DNA of 18,378 bases. It comes from Salinisphaera sp. UBA1666 (GTDB lineage Bacteria; Pseudomonadota; Gammaproteobacteria; Nevskiales; Salinisphaeraceae). The position numbers were made by a program, and so were the translations under genes. Location: contig DCKU01000055.1 in NCBI GenBank assembly GCA_002320455.1, forward strand, positions 1 through 18,378. The letters are read 5' to 3'. How positions within the stretch are numbered: position 1 is the stretch's first letter; every line of letters starts with the position of its first letter. Positions 1 through 7,534 of the stretch are shown here, one piece after another. Below the pieces are notes generated by a model. The model did not search any database, was not told the DNA's origin, and saw only the letters and a program-made list of their open reading frames with translations.

Positions 1-55
1 GTGGTGGGTTTACACACCTAGGGCCTGCAACCCGATACGACATGCTTGCGCGCAT

Positions 56-72
56 CGCCTCTCGTCGAGGCG
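56..72. other. small hairpin in the leader region, role unknown
   Basis: A 6-bp perfect inverted repeat, CGCCTC at 56-61 and GAGGCG at 67-72, encloses a 5-nt loop. No gene is recognisable in bases 1-184. The hairpin has no T-run, so I do not call it a terminator. It could belong to the 3' end of a gene to the left of the window. Confidence 0.3.
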
Positions 73-123
73 GTGGTCAGACGCCGAGAAGTGGCTGGCG
101 CGCATGGCGTGAGGCATGCGGCA

Positions 124-152
124 TTGCCGGCGTAATTGTTACAAGGTAACAT
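124..152 (+). promoter_or_regulatory. candidate sigma-70 promoter of the TonB receptor gene
   Basis: A -35-like TTGCCG (124-129) and a -10-like TAACAT (147-152) are separated by 17 bp, each matching the consensus at 4 of 6 positions. The -10 element lies across the right half of the Zur-type palindrome at 137-151, which is the geometry expected of a repressor-blocked promoter. The match is modest and rests on position. The transcript would carry a leader hairpin (160-167 with 175-182, one G-T pair). Confidence 0.4.
137..151. promoter_or_regulatory. Zur box upstream of the TonB receptor
   Basis: TGTTACAAGGTAACA is an inverted repeat whose TGTTA and TAACA arms are perfect and 5 nt apart. The family operator of gammaproteobacterial Zur has the same arms and spacing (TGTTATANTATAACA in E. 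coli). It lies 60 bp before the receptor start. The same pattern recurs at 6930-6944 and, with one mismatch, at 8053-8067, and a zur gene lies in the window. Together these facts support the call. Confidence 0.75.
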
Positions 153-211
153 TTGCGCCGGCTGAGGTTTGAAGCCTCGGCCCGATGGTCGTTGTCTTGT
201 CTGGGGGAATC

Positions 212-2416
212 ATGTCTGCAAGCGCCAAAGCACGTGTATCATTGCGTGCTTGTATTGTTACGTTATCACTTTGCTTTTATGCGGGCGCGGGGAGCGCCCA
301 AGCGCCGGTCGCCCCCGCGGCGCCGGCCGAACGGGATACGACAACGGCGGCGCCTGCAGCGCCGGCCCAACCGGCCAAGGCGACGCAGCTGGAGGCTGTT
401 TCTGTCACCGGCGTCGCGATTCCCGGGAGTCCGCTGACGCAGGCGGCCAACGTCGACGTGGTGGATAGCCAGGCCATGCAGGCCGACGGTGTATCCAACC
501 TCGGCGAGGGGCTCGATCAGCTGGCGGGCGTGGATTCGATCGGCACCGGCAACGTGGCCGGCAAGCCGGTCATCCGCGGTCTGTCGGGTCTGCGCGTGAA
601 GATTTTGTCGGACGACGTGGGTATCGGTAACCAGGCATACGGGGTACGCCACATGCCGGTCATTGATCCGTTTCTGATCGACCGGGCCGAGGTGGTGCGG
701 GGGGCGTCCAGCGTGCTCTACGGCTCCAGCGCACTTGGCGGGGCGATCAACCTGATCCCGATGGATATCGCCTACGATCATCGCGCGCTGGGCGAAGTGA
801 TGGGCCGGTACAACAGCAACAACCGCCAATGGGATACCGGCGTCAAAGCCACCGGCGGCAACGGCCATTTCGGCTACGCGGCCGGCTTCATCCGGCGCGA
901 CGGCGGGGATATCCGCACGCCCGACGAGCCAACGTATTTCCCGGGCCCGAACGCGGCCGCCAACAGCGACGCGCCGGCCTATACCGGGCGCCTGCCGTAT
1001 ACCGACTTCAATCAGTTGAACGGCAGCTTCGCCCTGGGCATGGACGACGACACCCTGGGTGAGTGGCAGCTGCGCTATACCCGGTTTGACGACGAGCACA
1101 ACTTTCTCTTGCCGCCCCCGGCCGGTATCAAGCCGCCGACCGCCGGTGCCGAAGGCGTGGGCCAGTACATCAACGACGACCAGATTCAGCTGACCGGCCA
1201 CGTCGAGGGCGCCGGGATCCAGTGGAAGCCCAGTTTTCTCTATCAGAACAATCGCCGGCGCTCGAATGCCGGGGGCTTTCCCCTGGTCACGGGCTTCGAC
1301 AACACGATTGATCTCGAGTTTGACCAGTACACCGCGCGCCTGACCGGCCAGCACGGCCCGGTGCTGGGCCTGTCCGGGGGCACGTTCGGGGTGGAATATC
1401 TCAACAAGCAGCAAGCCTCGCGCGGGCGGGTTCAGCTCTCGCCGGGCGGCCAGGTGAACAACGCCGCGGTCTTTGCCTTCGAGGAAAAAGACATCGGCAA
1501 GCTCACGCTCCAGGCCGGGCTGCGCTACGACTATCACGATGTGGAGGCCGACGCCGGGGAGACCGCCAACCCCTCGCCGTCGGTAGTCAACGCCGATAAA
1601 CAGACCTTCAACGTGGTGACCGGCTCGCTGGGCGGCGTCTATGCGCTCACGGATCATCTGTCACTGGCGGCCAACGTCGGGCGCGGTTTCCGCGCGCCCA
1701 GCCTGTTCGAGTTATATGTAGCCGGCCAGCACGGCGGGGTGGCGGCGTTCCAGCGCGGCAACCCGGATCTCGACGAGGAAACCTCGCTGGATACCTCGGT
1801 CTCGCTGCGCTGGGCCTCCGACCGGGTGACGGCCAAACTCTCGGGCTATCGCAACGCGATTGATAACTACATCTATATCGAAGATACCGGCCAGACCCAG
1901 AACGGCCTGCCGGTCTTCGATCACGACCAGGCCGATGCCGAGCTCTACGGCGCTGAGGCCAGCGTCGAGGCCCAGCTCACACAGTGGATGTCGGTGCATG
2001 CCCAGGGCGAGCTGATCACCGGTGAGCGCACCCAGTCCAACGAGGATCTGCCGTTGATCCCGGCCAACAACTTTGGCGTGGGGGCTCGCTTTACGCCGAA
2101 AGGCCAGAGCTGGCCGCCCGGCGCCTACGGGCTGGTGGATCTGACGTATCACGCCAGTCAGGACGCGGCCCCGGGCGAGCCGTTCTCACAGTTCGACGGC
2201 GCGCCGTTCGGGCGTGCCTCGACCTCGGGCTACGGGCTGGTCGATCTCGGGGCTGGCATGACGCCGACCATCGCCGGGCACGAGGTGCGCTTGGATCTAC
2301 GTGTGAACAACCTTTTCGACAAGCCGTATCGCGGCTTTCTGGATACCTACAAGGGCTATGCACTCTCGCCGGGCCGTGATATCCGCCTGACCACGAGCGT
2401 GCCGTTCGATTTGTAG
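212..2416 (+). CDS. znuD: TonB-dependent outer-membrane receptor, probable zinc receptor ZnuD
   Basis: A 734-aa outer-membrane receptor that would import a metal, probably zinc, using energy from TonB-ExbBD. Residues 1-31 form a signal peptide ending in SAQA. An Ala/Pro-rich linker (about 32-57) and a TonB-box-like segment, LEAVSVTG, follow. The plug domain (about 65-185) contains the typical stretch AEVVRGASSVLYGSSALGG, and a 22-strand-type barrel runs to the C-terminal FDL. I chose the ATG at 212 because it follows a GGGGGAA ribosome-binding stretch and begins the signal peptide directly; an in-frame ATG at 185 would add nine residues. The Zur-type box 60 bp upstream is the main reason for preferring zinc over iron or cobalamin. 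The assignment to ZnuD is inferred from this context and general family resemblance; a haem or other metal receptor is not excluded. Confidence 0.75.
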   Translation: MSASAKARVSLRACIVTLSLCFYAGAGSAQAPVAPAAPAERDTTTAAPAAPAQPAKATQLEAVSVTGVAIPGSPLTQAANVDVVDSQAMQADGVSNLGEGLDQLAGVDSIGTGNVAGKPVIRGLSGLRVKILSDDVGIGNQAYGVRHMPVIDPFLIDRAEVVRGASSVLYGSSALGGAINLIPMDIAYDHRALGEVMGRYNSNNRQWDTGVKATGGNGHFGYAAGFIRRDGGDIRTPDEPTYFPGPNAAANSDAPAYTGRLPYTDFNQLNGSFALGMDDDTLGEWQLRYTRFDDEHNFLLPPPAGIKPPTAGAEGVGQYINDDQIQLTGHVEGAGIQWKPSFLYQNNRRRSNAGGFPLVTGFDNTIDLEFDQYTARLTGQHGPVLGLSGGTFGVEYLNKQQASRGRVQLSPGGQVNNAAVFAFEEKDIGKLTLQAGLRYDYHDVEADAGETANPSPSVVNADKQTFNVVTGSLGGVYALTDHLSLAANVGRGFRAPSLFELYVAGQHGGVAAFQRGNPDLDEETSLDTSVSLRWASDRVTAKLSGYRNAIDNYIYIEDTGQTQNGLPVFDHDQADAELYGAEASVEAQLTQWMSVHAQGELITGERTQSNEDLPLIPANNFGVGARFTPKGQSWPPGAYGLVDLTYHASQDAAPGEPFSQFDGAPFGRASTSGYGLVDLGAGMTPTIAGHEVRLDLRVNNLFDKPYRGFLDTYKGYALSPGRDIRLTTSVPFDL

Positions 2417-2477
2417 GCCAGTATTGGCGCCTGTGATTTACCCTATTGCTATTCATATGCTCTAAACCGTCCGGCCC

Positions 2478-3836
2478 GTGATCCAGCTTGCTCGTGTTAT
2501 TGCCTCGCTTTGCTTTGCTGCGCTGCTGCTGATGGGCAGCGCGGCCCACGCTGCGCGGCTGACGGGCCTGTCGGTCAACGCGGCCGGCACCACAAGCACC
2601 GTGCGGTTCGCGCTGGATACGGTGCCGGAATTTCATTATTTCTCGCTGGACGATCCGGCCCGGGCGGTGATTGACCTCGAGGGCACGGATATCGGCTCGG
2701 TGGCGCCGGTGGGCCGCAAACCGGGGCTTACCGGCGTGCGCTTGGCCCGACATGGCGACGGCAGCACGCGTGTCGTTATTGATCTGGCCGATGGCGGTAC
2801 GCTGCAAGGCGTCGAGGCGCGTGGCAACACGCTCGTGGCGACGATCAACACGAAAGCCTCGGCTTCGGTGGCCCGCGTGCCAGCGAGCCGCGCGCCCCGA
2901 AAAGACACAGGCGCCCAGTCGGCGGTACGCCAGGACAAAGAGCCCGAAGCGCTCTATAAAGCCGCCCGCGTCAACGGCCCGGTCGTGGTCGTAATCGACC
3001 CGGGCCACGGCGGGCACGACTCGGGCACACGCGGAGCGAACGGGCTCATGGAAAAGACCGTGGCGCTGTCGATCGCCAAGAAGCTTTACGCCAAACTCAA
3101 GGCCACGGCCAGCGTGCGGCCGGTGCTTACCCGCAGCGACGATCACTTTGTAGGCCTGGCCGAGCGGGTGCGTATCGCTCAGAACAACCACGCCAATCTA
3201 TTCGTCTCGATTCACCAGAACGCTTATCCCGATGATCACCGCGTGGATGGCGGCACGTGTTATGTGTTGTCACAGCACGGCGCCACCGACGCCAAGGCGG
3301 CCCAGCTGGCCCAGTTCGAGAACTCGGCCGATCGACGGGTCGCCGGCGTGGACTTCTCGGATACCGATCCCACGCTCAACGCGGTGCTGACCGATCTGTA
3401 TCAGAACGCCTCCATCGACGATGCCGACAGCCTGGCCGACGACATCATCGGCCAGTTCGGCCGTGTGGGGCCGATCTATCGGCGCACGCCGCCGCGGGCC
3501 AACTTTGCCGTGCTGCGCGACCCGATGATTCCGTCGGTGCTGTGCGAAACCGCGTTCCTGTCCAACCCGGCCCAGGCGCGTCGGCTGGAAAACGACGGCT
3601 TTCGCGATCAGCTGGCCACGGCCATGTTCAACGGCATCATGGCCTATTTCGAGAAACACCCGCCCGAGCGCATGGCGCCCACCGGCGGCTCGCTCTATAC
3701 CGTGCGTGCCGGCGATACGCTGTCCGAGATCGCCCAGCGGCAGGGGGTGAGCGTCGACGCGCTCATGAGCATCAATCACCTGCACAGCCGCAATCTGTCG
3801 GCCGGCCAGAAGCTGGAGCTGCCCCACGGGCGCTGA
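2478..3836 (+). CDS. periplasmic N-acetylmuramoyl-L-alanine amidase with AMIN and LysM domains
   Basis: A 452-aa amidase that removes stem peptides from peptidoglycan, needed to split the septum. It has a signal peptide (1-26, ending AHAA), an AMIN targeting domain (about 27-125), a linker, an Amidase_3 zinc hydrolase (about 170-395) and one C-terminal LysM repeat (about 406-448). The zinc ligands are visible as H177 in DPGHGG, E192 in GLMEK and H246 in SIHQN; the catalytic Glu is E357 in LCETAF. This is the AmiB/AmiC layout. The GTG at 2478 is the only start that gives a full signal peptide; no good ribosome binding site is seen. The gene lies 61 bp after the zinc-receptor gene with no terminator between them, so read-through from the Zur-type promoter is possible. 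Zur-controlled amidases are known in Pseudomonas. Confidence 0.9.
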   Translation: MIQLARVIASLCFAALLLMGSAAHAARLTGLSVNAAGTTSTVRFALDTVPEFHYFSLDDPARAVIDLEGTDIGSVAPVGRKPGLTGVRLARHGDGSTRVVIDLADGGTLQGVEARGNTLVATINTKASASVARVPASRAPRKDTGAQSAVRQDKEPEALYKAARVNGPVVVVIDPGHGGHDSGTRGANGLMEKTVALSIAKKLYAKLKATASVRPVLTRSDDHFVGLAERVRIAQNNHANLFVSIHQNAYPDDHRVDGGTCYVLSQHGATDAKAAQLAQFENSADRRVAGVDFSDTDPTLNAVLTDLYQNASIDDADSLADDIIGQFGRVGPIYRRTPPRANFAVLRDPMIPSVLCETAFLSNPAQARRLENDGFRDQLATAMFNGIMAYFEKHPPERMAPTGGSLYTVRAGDTLSEIAQRQGVSVDALMSINHLHSRNLSAGQKLELPHGR

Positions 3837-3877
3837 GTTAGACTGCAGGGCATCACATCTAACCGCCGTCGAAGTCC

Positions 3878-4939
3878 ATGCGCGATTCTGTCCAGGAATA
3901 CTACGGCCAGACCCTGCAATCCTCGGCCGATCTAGCCACCAACGCCTGCTGTGACCAGACCCCGCCGGCGTATCTGAAACCGCTGCTGGCCAATATTCAC
4001 GACGATGTGCTGGCCCGCTACTACGGCTGCGGGCTGGTGGTGCCCGACGAGCTGGCTGGCGCCCGGGTGCTGGATCTGGGCTGCGGCGCCGGGCGCGATG
4101 TCTATCTCTTGTCGCAGCTGGTCGGTGAGCACGGCGAAGTGGTGGGCGTGGACATGACCGACGAGCAGCTCGCCGTGGCGCGCCAGCACGAAGAGCATCA
4201 CCGCCAGGCTTTCGGCTATGGCACCTCCAACGTCCGCTTCGAAAAAGGCTATCTCGAGGCGCTAGACGCGCTGGAGCTGGCGCGGGGCAGCTTCGACGTG
4301 GTCATTTCCAACTGTGTCATCAACCTGTCGACCGACAAGCCCAAGGTGCTGGCCGACGTCGCCCGGCTTCTAAAGCCCGGCGGCGAGTTCTATTTCTCCG
4401 ATGTCTATGCCGATCGTCGCCTGGCCCAGGAGATCGTCAACGACCCGGTGCTCTACGGCGAATGCCTGGGCGGCGCACTTTACTGGAACGACTTCGAGCA
4501 CCTGGCCCGGCGAGTCGGTTTCGGTGACCCGCGTCTGGTCGAGTCGCGCCGGCTCAGCGTCGATGACGTTGTACTGGAAGCCAAGCTCGGCAACGCCCGC
4601 TTCTATTCGGCCACGTATCGGCTATTCAACATCGCCGATCTGGAGCCGGCCTGCGAGGACTATGGCCAGGCCGTCATCTATCGCGGCACCGTGGCCACCG
4701 CCCCGCACGCCTTCACGCTCGACGGCCATCACGTCATCGAGGCCGGGCGTGTGTTTCCGGTCTGCGGCAACACCTGGCGCATGTTGGCCGAGTCGCGCTT
4801 TGCCCCGCATTTTGAGTTCATCGGGGATTTTTCGCAGCACTTCGGCGTGTTTGCGGGGTGTGGGGTGGCGTTGCCGTTTGATGAGGGGGTGTCGGATTAT
4901 GCTTCGGGTGGGGTGAGTGTGTCAGGTGGGTGTTGCTGA
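3878..4939 (+). CDS. arsM: arsenite S-adenosylmethionine methyltransferase
   Basis: A 353-aa cytoplasmic enzyme that methylates As(III) with S-adenosylmethionine. The SAM-binding motif LDLGCGAGRD is at about 65-74, followed by the acidic VDMT at 91-94. Cysteines C51, C146 (SNCVINLS) and C196 (GECLGG) have the same spacing as the three arsenic-binding cysteines of human AS3MT (C61, C156, C206), and C24/C25 lies near the place of the fourth (C32). The protein ends in Gly-Cys-Cys, like the C-terminal cysteine pairs of several ArsM proteins. It follows the amidase gene after 41 bp, and no arsR gene or other ars gene is visible in the window. The last 90 bp are strikingly G-rich on the coding strand. 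A methyltransferase acting on another metalloid is the main alternative. Confidence 0.88.
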   Translation: MRDSVQEYYGQTLQSSADLATNACCDQTPPAYLKPLLANIHDDVLARYYGCGLVVPDELAGARVLDLGCGAGRDVYLLSQLVGEHGEVVGVDMTDEQLAVARQHEEHHRQAFGYGTSNVRFEKGYLEALDALELARGSFDVVISNCVINLSTDKPKVLADVARLLKPGGEFYFSDVYADRRLAQEIVNDPVLYGECLGGALYWNDFEHLARRVGFGDPRLVESRRLSVDDVVLEAKLGNARFYSATYRLFNIADLEPACEDYGQAVIYRGTVATAPHAFTLDGHHVIEAGRVFPVCGNTWRMLAESRFAPHFEFIGDFSQHFGVFAGCGVALPFDEGVSDYASGGVSVSGGCC

Positions 4940-4994
4940 GTTTTGAGATCGCCTGTTCGGTCATCGCTCGTGAGTTGGAAAGCTCTTGAGAATG

Positions 4995-5285
4995 GCTTTG
5001 GCGCCGGTTTCGCACTGCCGTGCGACTCACTTTCGTTTGCTTGTCCAAACGAAAGTAAGCAAAGGAAAGGACCCCCTACATGTCCGCCCGCTTCGCGGGT
5101 ACGCGCAGCCACCCGGGGCGACTGGGACACGGCCAGGAACTCGCGCGGCTTTGGCCACGCTCAGACATGCTGGCCGTGCCGGCGCCGTGCGCCGGACACC
5201 CAATCGCCCCGAGCGTCTGCGCCGGCCCTGAAGGGCACCCGAATACAGACACGGCGCGACAGGTTGGGAGAGCGTAAATCGGCTT
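4995..5285 (+). repeat. structured intergenic repeat, copy A (left arm of an inverted pair)
   Basis: This copy carries three hairpins. Hairpin 1 has an 11-bp stem, 5029-5039 with 5046-5056 (CTTTCGTTTG and CAAACGAAAG). Hairpin 2 is CCCGC-TTC-GCGGG at 5087-5099. Hairpin 3 is CCGGCGC-CGT-GCGCCGG at 5179-5195. The reverse complement of 5330-5612 has the same three hairpins at nearly the same distances: hairpin 1 to 2 is about 50 nt in A and 48 in B, and hairpin 1 to 3 about 144 in A and 140 in B. The sequence between them can also be aligned by eye, for example around the GCCGGACA and AATACAG words. The outer limits are approximate. Confidence 0.65.
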
Positions 5286-5329
5286 AGGCCAGACGCCGTA
5301 AGCCAACACGACCATGTTCAAAAGCCCCG

Positions 5330-5612
5330 CAATCGGCTAAATCAAGACAAAGCTGCGGTCGCCTGCGCTGTATTGGGCCCCATTGTGAGGCGACGCAGAC
5401 GCGCAGCGGCGGCGGATGTCCGGCGCGCTGCGCCGGTGCGGCAAAGTGTTTGAGCATCGCGAAAGCGATGTGAGTTTTTTGCCGCATTCCGCCGACGTGA
5501 GCATCGGCGTGCACCGGCGAAGCCGGCGCCGAGGATGGGTGCGCTTCTTTTGGTGCCTTTTCTTGCGCAAACAAGAAAAGACACTCGCGCAGCAGCGCGA
5601 AACCGACGTTCA
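5330..5612 (-). repeat. structured intergenic repeat, copy B (right arm of an inverted pair)
   Basis: Read on the minus strand, this copy starts with a TCGGTTTCGCGCTGC stretch matching the CCGGTTTCGCACTGC start of copy A. Hairpin 1 (9-bp stem 5557-5565 with 5572-5580) follows, then hairpin 2 (5514-5526, loop TTC on the minus strand) and hairpin 3 (5420-5436). An extra hairpin with a GAAA loop (CATCGC and GCGATG, about 5455-5470) is not clearly kept in copy A. The stems differ in sequence between copies but remain paired, for example CTTTCGTTTG in A against CTTTTCTTG in B. That suggests the structure is what is conserved. Confidence 0.65.
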
Positions 5613-5671
5613 AAGCATTCTAAAGAGTATTCACGACAGCAAAATATTTCTTGCTGGAGCGTGTCCCGGCC

Positions 5672-5698
5672 AAAAACGCGCCATTCATCAAACGGCGC
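5672..5698 (-). terminator. probable intrinsic terminator of the COG0523 GTPase gene
   Basis: On the minus strand, 5 bp after the stop codon, GCGCCGTTTGATGAATGGCGC folds into a stem of nine pairs (two of them G-T) with a 3-nt loop. It is followed by GTTTTT. The plus-strand limits are the hairpin at 5678-5698 and the A-run at 5672-5676. Confidence 0.6.
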
Positions 5699-5703
5699 AA
5701 CAG

Positions 5704-6909
5704 CTAGGCCGCCAACCGCCACCCCGGAAACGGATCCGGCAACGACTGCCAAGCAGCCCAACCACGGGCCAGTTCGGACTCAGTCAACAGGCAGGCATCC
5801 AAGCGCGCTTCCAGCGCCGCGCGATCCAGGTCGATGCCGATGACCACGATTTCCTGACGCCGATCGCCGTAGACGGGGTCCCAGGCGGCGCGAACGCCGG
5901 CGCGCTCGTCGCGATTATTGGGCAGTTGTTGCCCGGCGGGCTCGCTGGCCCACCAGAAGCCGGCGGCTTGATGGGTCAGTGCCCCGCCGGCCTGGGAAAT
6001 TTCGCCGACCCAGTCCGGGCGTGAGGCCAGCCAGAACCAGCCTTTCGAGCGCAGCACGCCGGGCCAGTCGTGATGCAGCAATTCGAACAGGCGCTGGGGA
6101 TGGAACGGAACGCGGCGCTGGTAGACGAAGCTCGTTATGCCGTATTCCTCGCTCTCTGGCGTATGCGGCGCGCCGGACAGTTCTCGCGCCCAGCCGGGCA
6201 TTTGCGCGGCGGCCTCGAAGTCGAAGCAGTCGGTGCCGAGGATCGTGCTCGCCGGCACGCGCGCCCGGCAGGCCTCGATGATTTCGGCGCCGGGGTTCAG
6301 CGCCTTCAAAATGGCGAGGGTCGGTGCGCGTTGTTCGTCGGCCAGGCGGTCGCACTTGTTGAGCACGATGACGTTGGCGAACTCGATCTGCTCGACCATT
6401 AAATCGACCACGGTGCGCTCGTCGTCGGCATCCGCAGCGTCTCCGCGCTCGGCCAGCTGCTCGGTGGATTGATAGTTATCGATAAAGGCCCCGGCATCGA
6501 CCACGGTGACGAGGGTGTCCAGATGTGCGATGTCCGATAGGGCAAAGCCGGCCTCGTCGCGCATGGCAAACGTTGCCGCGACAGGCAGCGGCTCGGAAAT
6601 ACCGGTGGATTCGATCAACAGATAGTCAAAGCGTTGTTCTTCGGCTAATCGACGCACCTCGATCAGCAGATCGTCGCGCAAGGTGCAGCAGATACAGCCG
6701 TTGGAAAACTCGACCAGCGTCTCGTCGATACGCGACAGACCGCCGTGCTCGGCCAGTGTCTGCGCATCGATATTGATCTCGCTCATGTCATTGACGATCA
6801 CCGCGACCTTCAAGCCGGCCCGATTCGCCAAGATATGGTTCAGCAGGGTGGTTTTGCCGGCGCCGAGAAAGCCGGACAGAACGGTGACGGGAAGTTTCTT
6901 TGAAGACAT
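5704..6909 (-). CDS. COG0523 / CobW-like GTPase metallochaperone, zinc-responsive type
   Basis: A 401-aa G3E-family P-loop GTPase thought to deliver metal to client proteins when zinc is scarce (the ZigA/YciC type). Walker A GFLGAGKT is at 13-20, the metal-binding CxCC motif CICC at 72-75, the nucleotide-specificity motif NKCD at 184-187, and a CobW C-terminal domain from about 275 to 400. I start at the ATG at 6909 (MSSKKLPVTV). An in-frame ATG at 6945 would put the Zur-type box inside the coding sequence and add residues with no family match. The upstream neighbour on the same strand is zur, 83 bp away, but the box at 6930-6944 implies a separate zinc-controlled promoter. Subfamily and substrate are inferred from the operator and neighbours; the GTPase family itself is certain. 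Confidence 0.92.
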   Translation of the reverse strand: MSSKKLPVTVLSGFLGAGKTTLLNHILANRAGLKVAVIVNDMSEINIDAQTLAEHGGLSRIDETLVEFSNGCICCTLRDDLLIEVRRLAEEQRFDYLLIESTGISEPLPVAATFAMRDEAGFALSDIAHLDTLVTVVDAGAFIDNYQSTEQLAERGDAADADDERTVVDLMVEQIEFANVIVLNKCDRLADEQRAPTLAILKALNPGAEIIEACRARVPASTILGTDCFDFEAAAQMPGWARELSGAPHTPESEEYGITSFVYQRRVPFHPQRLFELLHHDWPGVLRSKGWFWLASRPDWVGEISQAGGALTHQAAGFWWASEPAGQQLPNNRDERAGVRAAWDPVYGDRRQEIVVIGIDLDRAALEARLDACLLTESELARGWAAWQSLPDPFPGWRLAA

Positions 6910-6929
6910 AAGCCAGTGACAAAAAGCAA

Positions 6930-6944
6930 TGTTATATAATAACA
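6930..6944. promoter_or_regulatory. Zur box upstream of the COG0523 GTPase gene
   Basis: TGTTATATAATAACA has both arms perfect and an AT-only centre, so it is the closest of the three sites to the E. coli Zur consensus. On the minus strand a -35-like TTTTCA lies 17 bp before a -10-like TATATA, and that -10 is inside the box. Repressor binding would therefore block RNA polymerase directly. It ends 21 bp before the chosen start codon. Confidence 0.85.
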
Positions 6945-6992
6945 CTATACGGGTATGAAAACGCGTCGCTTTAAACGATGCTTGATCGGCGG

Positions 6993-7499
6993 CTAGGAGT
7001 TCGTGCTTTCAGCGCCCGCGCAGGCCGCGCACAGGCCGTCGACCTCGATCGTTTGATGATCTACCACGAAACCGGCTTCTTGCGCCTCGCTGGCGATCAC
7101 GTCATCGATCTGACTGCTCTGAATCTCGGCCGCTCGCCCGCATTCCCGGCAGATAAAGAATTTTGGCTGGTTGCGTTCGTGATCGACCGCGCAGCCGATA
7201 AACGCGTTTTGTGACTCGATCTTGTGAATCAGCCCGGCTTCCAGCAGAAAGTCGAGCGCCCGGTAGACGGTCGGCGGCGCTGCGTTGCCGCGCTTGGCGT
7301 TGATTTGTGCCAGCAGATCATAGGCTTTGGTGGGCTGGTGGTTGGCCCAGATCAGCTCCAGAACGCGTCGCCGGATCGCCGTCAGGCGCAGGCCCTGCTG
7401 GCGACAGACAGTGTCGGCGCGCGCCAGTGCGTCGGTAATACACGCCTCGTGATCGTGCGCGCAATGGCTGAGGGCAACGTTGGTGGCGGGCTGAGCCAT
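6993..7499 (-). CDS. zur: Fur-family zinc uptake regulator Zur
   Basis: A 168-aa repressor that binds operators when zinc is plentiful. A winged-helix DNA-binding domain (about 25-92) includes LRLTAIRRRVLELI and the recognition-helix region APPTVYRALDFL. The dimerisation domain holds the structural zinc site C117/C120 (CREC) and C157/C160 (CAAC). H92, C103 and H107 lie in the segment that aligns with the regulatory zinc site of E. coli Zur. The segment reads IHKIESQNAF, close to E. coli's VHKVEST, which favours Zur over Fur. An N-terminal patch rich in His and Cys (SHCAHDHEAC, 11-20) is unusual. AAAGGA lies 8 nt before the ATG. The gene follows the merC-like gene after 35 bp on the same strand and is probably in its operon, so it would be autoregulated through the box at 8053-8067. 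Confidence 0.93.
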   Translation of the reverse strand: MAQPATNVALSHCAHDHEACITDALARADTVCRQQGLRLTAIRRRVLELIWANHQPTKAYDLLAQINAKRGNAAPPTVYRALDFLLEAGLIHKIESQNAFIGCAVDHERNQPKFFICRECGRAAEIQSSQIDDVIASEAQEAGFVVDHQTIEVDGLCAACAGAESTNS

Positions 7500-7534
7500 G
7501 ATCTTTGTCCTTTCAATAAAGACCGTCAGATCAT

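Larger units (their letters stand above)
4940..5703. other. long non-coding region between convergent genes
   Basis: About 760 bp lie between arsM and the GTPase gene, which face each other. All reading frames here look like chance translations: Arg/Pro-rich, without domains, and on both strands. The content is two inverted copies of a structured repeat (about 4995-5285 and 5330-5612), a short spacer between them, and a probable terminator for the GTPase gene (5672-5698). Small ORFs of 70-115 aa in the two arms give similar peptides because the arms are related. I consider them repeat-derived rather than genes. Confidence 0.7.

Noticed and set aside
266..1657. Long open frame of 463 codons opposite the TonB receptor gene.
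   Set aside because: It is antisense to a clear receptor gene, has no recognisable domain, and long antisense frames are common in GC-rich DNA.
3837..3863. Inverted repeat GTTAGA / TCTAAC between the amidase gene and arsM as an ArsR-type operator.
   Set aside because: It has only 6-bp arms with a 15-nt gap, and no resemblance to known ArsR sites beyond symmetry.
4943..5613. Open frames of 65-115 codons in both strands of the repeat region.
   Set aside because: They overlap each other, are Arg/Pro-rich and resemble one another only because the two repeat arms are related; no ribosome binding sites or domains are seen.
6945..6992. Hairpin-like GCATCG / CGACGC with TTTT after the zur stop, as a zur terminator.
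   Set aside because: The stem has a mismatch and only six positions. It is too weak to claim, although a transcript end here is plausible.
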